A stretch of DNA of 64,000 bases from Nothopassalora personata (lineage: Eukaryota > Ascomycota > Dothideomycetes > Mycosphaerellales > Mycosphaerellaceae): the NCBI GenBank assembly GCA_033816765.1, contig CM066295.1, positions 186,001 through 250,000 on the forward strand, read 5' to 3'. Shown here piece after piece: positions 57,300 to 64,000 of the stretch. Each line of letters starts with the position of its first letter. Positions within the stretch are counted from its first letter, which is position 1. The notes beneath the pieces were generated by a model, which saw only the letters and a program-made list of their open reading frames with translations, was not told the DNA's origin and ran no database searches. The position numbers were made by a program, and so were the translations under genes.

Positions 57300-58805
57300 G
57301 CAGCAATCTATTGCAAGCCTGAGTCCTACCACCCTGGCTTGTGCTTTGGAGAATTGACAGTTCGCAGTGTCCAAGGTGGTCGCGACATTAGAAAAGAGGT
57401 CAGACCAGACTCCCAGCATACACTACTTGCTCACTGCACGCCCTTGCCAACCTTCAGAGCATACTCAACAAGCTTTTCTTTATGACTCTCGAGAAACCAC
57501 AGGCTCGGCACCGCAGACACTCGCTGATGTGCTGCATAACGACATCGATGAAGACGAAGCAGAGCAGCTCCGCCTGCTACGAGCAGAGATTGCTATGTGA
57601 AATGATACAGTAATGTGACTAATTACGAGTTGATGGGTAATGTATGAAACAATTGTCACCTGTCAACGCCATCACCCTGCAGCCAGCTGTGCAATGCATT
57701 GCAGACCCGGCGACTTATCGTCGTTACCACAGCCACCAAACTTGCAGCACCCACTGACACCTTACACAGCTACACGCTCAGTATGTGTGGCAGACACGCA
57801 CCGTACGCCGGTAGATGCGCCGCGCGCATAGAATGGACTGCCTACCCTGGACGACGCAGATGGTCCTGGTAGTCTACAAAGTACATGCTACGGCTCCGTG
57901 TCGGGTCGCTTGCGGATGCATGACTTATGAGCGTACCATGGGCGAAGATAAGTGGTCGTTGACCTTGGCATCTGTTCGTCAATACTACACAAGAGAATCG
58001 ACAGGACCAAGAGCTGAAGCTAGGGATAGCCCTTCAATTTAGCGAAGCTTCAACGCTGGTGCTGGGTCAGCAAATCGGTAGCTCCGCTGTACTCGCATAT
58101 TGATTTGGTCAGGTGATTCTGTAGACTATTGTCAACCCTCCAAGTCCACATCAATGCATCTGTTGCTTCAATAATCGCGATATGAGTCGAAGGCGTTGTC
58201 AACAGTGGGCCCGAACGCACCGCATACCAAGCCACTCATTCCGCAATTGACCTTGTGTTGATCACGGAGCCTTCCTCACGGAGCGAAAGCGCACGACAAG
58301 TTAAGAAATTACCACGTTGGGCACGCGTGATCTCCAGCCAGCAGACACGTGTTCACGGGAGGAAACCGACAGCGTGGGTGAGGCGTGCCGTGGGATGCAG
58401 CTGTCCGGAAGAGGAAGGGACACAGCTGGAGATGCAGAGATCTTTGCCGATAGCTGAGCTCTTGCAGGTAGATGGTCGTTGAGGAGATGTGATGAGTGGT
58501 TATACTTGATCGTATGCATAGAAAGAAAGCGAGCAGGTGGCGAGGAAGTTTGGTTACGGCGGTGATGCCAGTGGACGGCTGTTTCGGCGGCGAGATCCGA
58601 TTTGTTTTTAGGATATGACCTGTCTACTTTGATGTCTGTTCAGCGCTGCGGTGTTGTCCGAGCATTGAATGGAAAGAGTCGTGCTGCCAGGGATGCACTT
58701 GAGGATGTCGTTGTTGACCACTGGGTCCGTGCTATGCAGCAGAGAAGATGAAATAGCGAATCGGAATGGAAGGACGCTAGAATGCTAACGGTTCGACTCG
58801 CTAGC
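57300..58805. other. Intergenic margin of the gene island
   Basis: Normal composition, no supported gene. A short plus-strand frame ending at 57600 (acidic C-terminus NDIDEDEAEQLRLLRAEIAM) lacks an ATG and may be a lost exon. The region stops at the LTR at 58806. Confidence 0.45.
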
Positions 58806-59029
58806 TGTAAACCGCCAGGATGATGCATGGATAGCAGGTTTTGAGGGTGACATAACCTGATTAAGCGTTGTAATTACTTGCTTTTAGGAAATAAGATTAG
58901 GTACCTAAATTATAGGGATTAAGGGCTCCTTATTAAAAGTAGACTTATATAAGCACCTTAAGGGTACTACTACTTATAATAAATATAGTTTTTTATACCC
59001 TAGTATCGAGACTTAATACCCTTGTTCTA
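58806..59029 (+). repeat. 224-bp LTR, plus orientation
   Basis: Starts TGTAAACCGCC and ends GTTCTA (CA to TA). Same length as, and inverted relative to, the solo LTR at 25555-25778, with the shared TATATAAGCACC stretch. Unlike that copy it is RIP-altered and followed by internal-looking sequence, so it is probably the 5' LTR of an element extending right. Confidence 0.8.
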
Positions 59030-60240
59030 GACCTCTATACCCGGTAATTTTATAGTTATAAGCCCGAGTTAAGTAACTTATAGTCTCTATACGGTATTAT
59101 ATATATCTATTAGTCTAAATTAAGGTATATAATAGATCTTAAGTAATACCTTTAGGACTATCCGTCCGCTACGATAATTAAGGAACTAGACTACTACGAT
59201 CCCTTAAAGTTTAATAACTTCTATCTTTAAACTTAGGTAAAAGTAGTTAGACTAGACCTATAGAAGTATATAGAGGGGAAGTACTTAGAAGGTATAATAA
59301 CCTAGGAAATAGATATTAATCTATTATCTATACCTTAGGAGCCTACTATAGGCCTTCCGCTTAGCCCTTCTACTAAAGATAATAATATAACTATATAGAT
59401 CTTATTTAGTAGAATTAGTATATTATATAATTACTAGTACGTAACATATAGAGACTAGAAGAAGGAATACGAGGACTTCGTAACCTATAAACGCTCCCTA
59501 AAATCGTACTTTAAAAGAACAATACCCTAGATATACATTAACGATCTTCTTAGCCGACCTAATACCCTCTCTACCTAGTAGACGTATATTAAGGCTAAGC
59601 TAGAACCTAAGATTAAAAGTAGAAGGGTAATCCTTTAAAGCTAATACGATAAGCTTATAAAGGAACCTAAGAGTAAGAATATTAACTAATTTCTTATAAA
59701 ATAGCTTAAGCTCGACTAAAAACTTAGATAGAAGGGCTATCCGATTACTCTATATATAAAAGATAGCCTCTACCGTATAATTAAAGATACTATTAATATA
59801 GCTAAGGGAAGAATTATCGCTAAATTAAGTAATAACCTTAAAGATACTATTTAGAGATATCTTAAATTTACTCGAAGGAATCCTAGTAAATATAAGGTAA
59901 ACGGTAGCACTAAGAAAAGCGTCTTATTTACTATAATAGGGAACTAATAGACTACTATAAGGGTAGCCTATAGCTAACCCTTATATATAATACGGCTATA
60001 CCCGGCTTAGTAAGCCGCACGTAACGCGTATACGTATACTAAGAGACGCGTATAGCGTCTATAGAAGAAGGTAAGCTTTAGTTTATCTACGATTAGAAGA
60101 TCGTAGGCGTACTATATATTACGACATCCCCTTATAACTCTCGCGGTCTTAATAGTTCTAAAGCTTCCCCTCGTTATAATCTATATACGCTATAGAGCCT
60201 AATTACGACGCGTACGATAGCGAGTCGCCTATGCCCCCCT
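59030..60240 (+). mobile_element. Internal region of an LTR element with copia-like gag
   Basis: RIP-degraded, TA-rich. Between about 59400 and 59950 one plus-strand frame (with many TAG/TAA) reads as a gag-like protein with a segment around YIKAKLEPKIKSRRVIL and KEPKSKNINQFLIK, similar in layout to Ty1/copia-type gag. No protease or polymerase motif seen before the next element begins. Family assignment tentative. Confidence 0.45.
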
Positions 60241-60827
60241 AAGCCCTAGAGTATAGTAGTAGGCGCGTCGTGTAGCCTTAGTTACGAGAAGAGAGGCCTT
60301 ACGGGCTAAGATTAAAGAGTAAGAGATATAGCGGGAGATTAAGCGGCTAGAGATCCTACGCGCTATAAGCGTACCGCCTCCGGAGTAGATAGAAGGGAGG
60401 AGAGAAGACTACCTCCCTACTATAGCTACTAACGATAATATTCTAGTACGAGGCGTAGCCGTAGCGTATACGACTCGACCGCGTCTAAAAGAGCCGACGC
60501 CTTTTAGAGGGGAATCGATAAGGAAAGTAAGGGTATTCCTTAGGGAGCTCTTACTTATCCTTACCCTCTTAGGTACTATATATACGACGGATAAATTAAA
60601 GGTCCTATATAGGGTTATATACCTTAGCGGAGAGGTAAGTAAGCGATAGTATACTAACTATAGCGTCTTCGATCTCGTAGGGTATATATACTAGGACTTT
60701 AAGGAGTTCTATTAAAGCGTATACGGCGATTCTATAAATCGAGTACTTTATATTATATTAGAGTTCGAGGTTATAAAGCAGAAGGAGCTAGATAGTAATG
60801 TCTACTAACTACCCTATGTAGGCCTGT
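60240..60827 (+). mobile_element. Second retrotransposon gag fragment
   Basis: A plus-strand frame from about 60270 to 60810 resembles retrotransposon gag: a Lys/Glu-rich segment (REIKRLEILRA), then LKEPTPFRGESIRKVRVFL, a DKLKVLYRVIYLSGE segment and FDLVGYIY. Such spacing (F-x-G, then a helix with D-K-x-K-V, then L-x-G-x-A) is typical of gypsy-type capsid. Closed by RIP stops. It ends abruptly at about 60827, where a new sequence starts TGTCCGAG. Confidence 0.45.
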
Positions 60828-63800
60828 CCGAGTTGTAGTGGTATAGAGCGGCGCTTATGTAAGCAGGGGTATTTGCCGGTCCCGGGATCGTAAAATCAGG
60901 TCACGTAACAAGTAGCGTAGTAGCTAGATAAAGAAGAGGATTAGCGGACCTAAACCCCTATACCCTCTACTCGAGAGGTATAAATTGAATTGTTGCCTTA
61001 ATGCTACGCTTATAATGCTTAACTACGTAGTATATATCTTAATAGCTATACTAGGTCCTACTAGCTTACCTAAATGTCTAATTAAACCTAAATGAAATTA
61101 GGGCAAGTTGGACCTAAGGGACCCCCTCTAAACCTAAGGTTACCATAACCTATTAGTCGTTAATATATCCTCCCCTATTATAAACCTGTCCTTAGGTTCC
61201 AACGCAGTAAGCCCGGGCACTATAGGTAGCGTAGTTAGTCGCTATAAGCTAAGGTAGTCTTATAGTAGCATAATAGCTTACTCTACTATTTAGCTTAACA
61301 TATAAGATGTTAGGCAATCCTAGGCCCTTCTAGCGACAGTTTATAAAGATCGAAAGGATTCTTCTAATAGAGACCGTAATAGAGACGTTAATAACCGCGA
61401 CTCGCGCTATGTTAGCATTAATCGAATGGGCTAGATAGTCGAATAATGCGAACGCCATTTATGAAACAAGTGAGTGTTAGTACTAGTAACCTAATAAATC
61501 TAAGGACGAGTCTATCGCGTAGCTAGAAAGTTAGTTAAGGGAAGATAAGTAACTATAAGAAACAAGTAAGATCTAAGGACTAGAAGCATCCGTACCCGAA
61601 GCATTAACTAGAATCAGAACTAGAATTAGAACTAGAATTAGAACTAGAATCAGAACTAGAATTAGAACTAGAAACCTATAGGCTATAGCTATAGCCGGAA
61701 AATCAACTAGAAACTAGGAGCCTATAAACCCGTACTAACTCCTTAGTTCTACTTATTCTTACATAACTCCTTTGTCTAGACCTACTCGTTATCGTAGCTA
61801 ACACTAGTCTTATTAGACGCGTCCCTAAGTAGCTAGCTAGTAAAGTTCCTATAGTAGTTACGGAAGAAGCTCTTATCGCGCCCTTCGCTTATAAAGCATA
61901 TCTACTCGAGAGTAGTAACTAAGCTAAGCTACTTGTCTATTAGTTTCATAGCTCGGACGCGCTAATTATGTATCTTCTTATAAAAGAGCTCCGAGTCTAG
62001 GCGGACCGTAGCATTAAGCTACCTTCTAGCATTAAGGATAACTTTGTTATCGTTCTAAGACTTTAAACCCGCTAGGGCATTAGATAGAGGGCCAATACTA
62101 CTAAGGTATACGGCCGTAGGGAAAGGATAGCCGGGTACTAGGCGTTAATACTTAAACCCTATAGCGCTCTTACTTATAGTCTTAAAGTTACGATAGAGGT
62201 CTATTACCTAGTGTATACTCTAGCTTCTCTAGAGTTTAAGATAGTCGTCGTCGCGGATCTCGATAAAGCAAGGGTTAATCTAACCTAGCGTCTTCTTATA
62301 TGCGGCCTACCTTATTAGAACGCCTATAGTAGTTACCCGCATTTGCCTAGCGCTTAGGTCCTCTCTAAACTAGCTAATGCTATTTTTACTTAGGTAATTC
62401 TAAACCCTAACCGAGAAGAAACGCTTAAATCGGCCGTCTTCTATACAGTCGTTAATCCGGCACTACTAGATAAACTCTATAGCATTCTCTTACTTATAAA
62501 ACCCGTATAAAAACTCCGGCTTACTAGTGCCTTCTAAGTTAAGAGAGTACAGTATATTAAGCCGGTTACTAGTCTAGTAGTTTTTAATTTCGAGGTTTAA
62601 GTCGACCCTAGTATACTACACTATAGTGTTCGCATTACCCCCCTAATAAGCTATATTAAAGCTAAAAATCGTAGGCCTAGGGAAGGAGATAAACCGAGTG
62701 TAGTGTTAAGGGTGTAGCGCTACTTATAAGAGCTATAGCCCGGGGTCTTATCGCATGATCTATTAGCTTAGAGAATACTACATGTTCTAGTAGACGCCGC
62801 CGTTACTAACCTTATTTAATTTTCGTAGGTGCTATCGATATACGTCGAATTCTCGACTTATTATTTCTCTGACCGTTTTAACCCCGGCGCTAGTTTAGCG
62901 TTATTGTACTAGTATAGCATGTTACTATTAATGTAGGTACCGGTACTATTAAGATCGGCTTAGTTAGCTTTATTAATGCCGAATTTGTCGAGGATCTAGT
63001 TATAGTTAGTATACGTAACGATACTACTCGTAGTGCCGACTTTGCCTCGAACGCGGAGGTAGCTAAGCGGGTTAATAGTCTTCTAACTACGCTTATTAGG
63101 GCAAAACCACGACCTATTTTTCACCTTAATAGCTAAAAAACTCTTACCTTTAAAGAGCTAGTCTTAGACCTTAAGCGCACGCTTACATAGGGTATTAGTA
63201 GTAATACCGGGATTCGTAACGAAGTAGAGGGCCTTATAGTAGAAATCTCAAATATACTAATCGTACATTATAGCGCTAACCTTACTATCCCTCTTAAGAA
63301 CCTATAAGATAGCATGTTCGAGCATCTTAAGGCCCGCTATCCGGTGCTTAGGTAGCTAGTTAATGCTATCTACGTTAATCGAGTTTCTAAACTTAACGCT
63401 ATAGTACCGCTTATTATAGGTGTAGTTAGCGCGCTTAATCCGGAGGGCCTCGTCTTCTTATAGGATCTAATCCTTAAAGACTAATATATCCCTAATTATA
63501 GCCGAAGGTAACATAGTAAGTATCGGGCTGCTATTCTTAGTTAAGGCCGGAGTGGATCGTAGGGTACTAACCGGTGTACCTAGCGGACTGCCCTCGCGTA
63601 TAGGTGCGCCGTCTAGCGTTCGGTTAGGCGAGGATCGAGTAGGCGTAGTTATACCCTTACCTATGCTCTCGCCTATACGGAGCTACTTAAGTCGACTCGA
63701 CTTACGACCGCCTCTCGATAGGACTATAGGCTAAGTAGAGGCTAGTAGTAGAGTTAGCGTAGTACTCTTTATACGTCCTTTACCTTTACTACCCGGTAGT

Positions 63801-64000
63801 AGCTAACGTAGCTAAGGCTATTACTAGCTAGATAGTCTAGGTTAATCTATACTGTTCTCTAGGGACGCGGATTTCTTAGTAATAGTACCTTCTATAAAGT
63901 ATAGAAGGCTATCCTTATAGACAGCTAGGCGGTGTCTTCTAATAATCTCCCTACTCTTAGCCGACTACGGATTAATACTACGTGCTTTAGCCTCCCTATC
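60828..64000 (+). mobile_element. RIP-degraded element(s), probably nested, right end off-window
   Basis: Starts TGTCCGAGTTG, an LTR-like TG start, directly where the gag at 60240-60827 is interrupted. A long AT-rich leader is followed by ORF-like sequence from about 61310 (beginning MLGNPRPF) that includes a 12-bp tandem repeat encoding Arg-Thr/Ile repeats. Another coding-like stretch runs at about 63120-63560, and a 60-codon open frame lies at 63552-63734. I cannot assign a polymerase or a family; a gag-like or ORF1-like product is possible. Confidence 0.45.
61608..61672 (+). repeat. 12-bp tandem repeat (AGAACTAGAATT type)
   Basis: About five consecutive units alternating AGAACTAGAATT and AGAACTAGAATC, inside the ORF-like region. 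In frame they encode Arg-Thr-Arg-Ile repeats, the RIP-shifted form of a likely Arg-Thr repeat. Confidence 0.8.

Noticed and set aside
57367..57600. 77-codon plus-strand gene with an acidic C-terminus
   Set aside because: No ATG start in frame, no domain; kept only as a possible lost exon.
63552..63734. 60-codon gene in the right repeat block
   Set aside because: Sits inside RIP-degraded repeat sequence; open by chance or as a remnant of a transposon ORF.
1..64000. Starship-type giant mobile element
   Set aside because: No tyrosine-recombinase captain (DUF3435-like) reading was recognised on either strand; the gene island is bounded by LTRs instead.

Overview
The window reads as nuclear DNA of a filamentous ascomycete, most likely a dothideomycete. 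Introns are short (49-86 nt) with GT...CTRAC...AG signals. Protein families typical of such fungi are present: Ppg1-type phosphatase, Dal5-type MFS permease, phenol-hydroxylase-like FAD monooxygenase, SRPK-like kinase, Est1-like protein and LPxELR proteins. Transposons carry heavy CpA-to-TpA damage on both strands, the signature of repeat-induced point mutation (RIP). The species cannot be named from sequence alone.

Layout. 1-16680 is a RIP-wrecked nest of Ty3/gypsy elements. An element on the minus strand (right LTR 4418-4777) sits in the gag of a second minus-strand element (LTR 5814-6300). A solo LTR (6350-6814) faces the latter. A complete plus-strand copy (8884-16076, target-site duplication TACCG) is inserted in an older unidentified repeat (6815-8883 plus 16077-16680). 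Inside its pol is a 192-bp GC-rich insertion with its own duplication. 16.7-33 kb is a graveyard of single-copy-like genes. It holds a secreted-protein gene split by a Tc1/mariner element, a pogo remnant, a GT25 glycosyltransferase, LPxELR proteins, an LRR-like gene and an Est1-like gene, mostly broken by in-frame stops rather than by deletions.

33.3-57 kb is the living gene island: FAD monooxygenase (34431-36338, minus), a small acidic hypothetical (37460-38073, minus), ppg1 phosphatase with three exons (38756-40257, plus), a secreted glycine-rich protein (42350-43290, plus), a 1797-residue kinesin (45114-50593, plus), an SRPK pseudogene (about 52.1-53.4 kb), an LPxELR gene (53454-54019, minus) and a four-exon MFS transporter (54693-56370, minus). 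These are housekeeping and accessory genes with no visible operon or cluster logic.

At 58806 the island ends abruptly at a 224-bp LTR, whose inverted twin lies at 25555-25778. From there to the window end is another RIP-degraded block, with copia-like gag, a second gag and at least one further nested insertion near 60828.

Most interesting observations: an antisense coiled-coil ORF between pol and the 3' LTR of the complete gypsy element; the un-RIPped 192-bp insertion with TG/CA ends; and the run of single-copy-looking genes carrying RIP-type in-frame stops.
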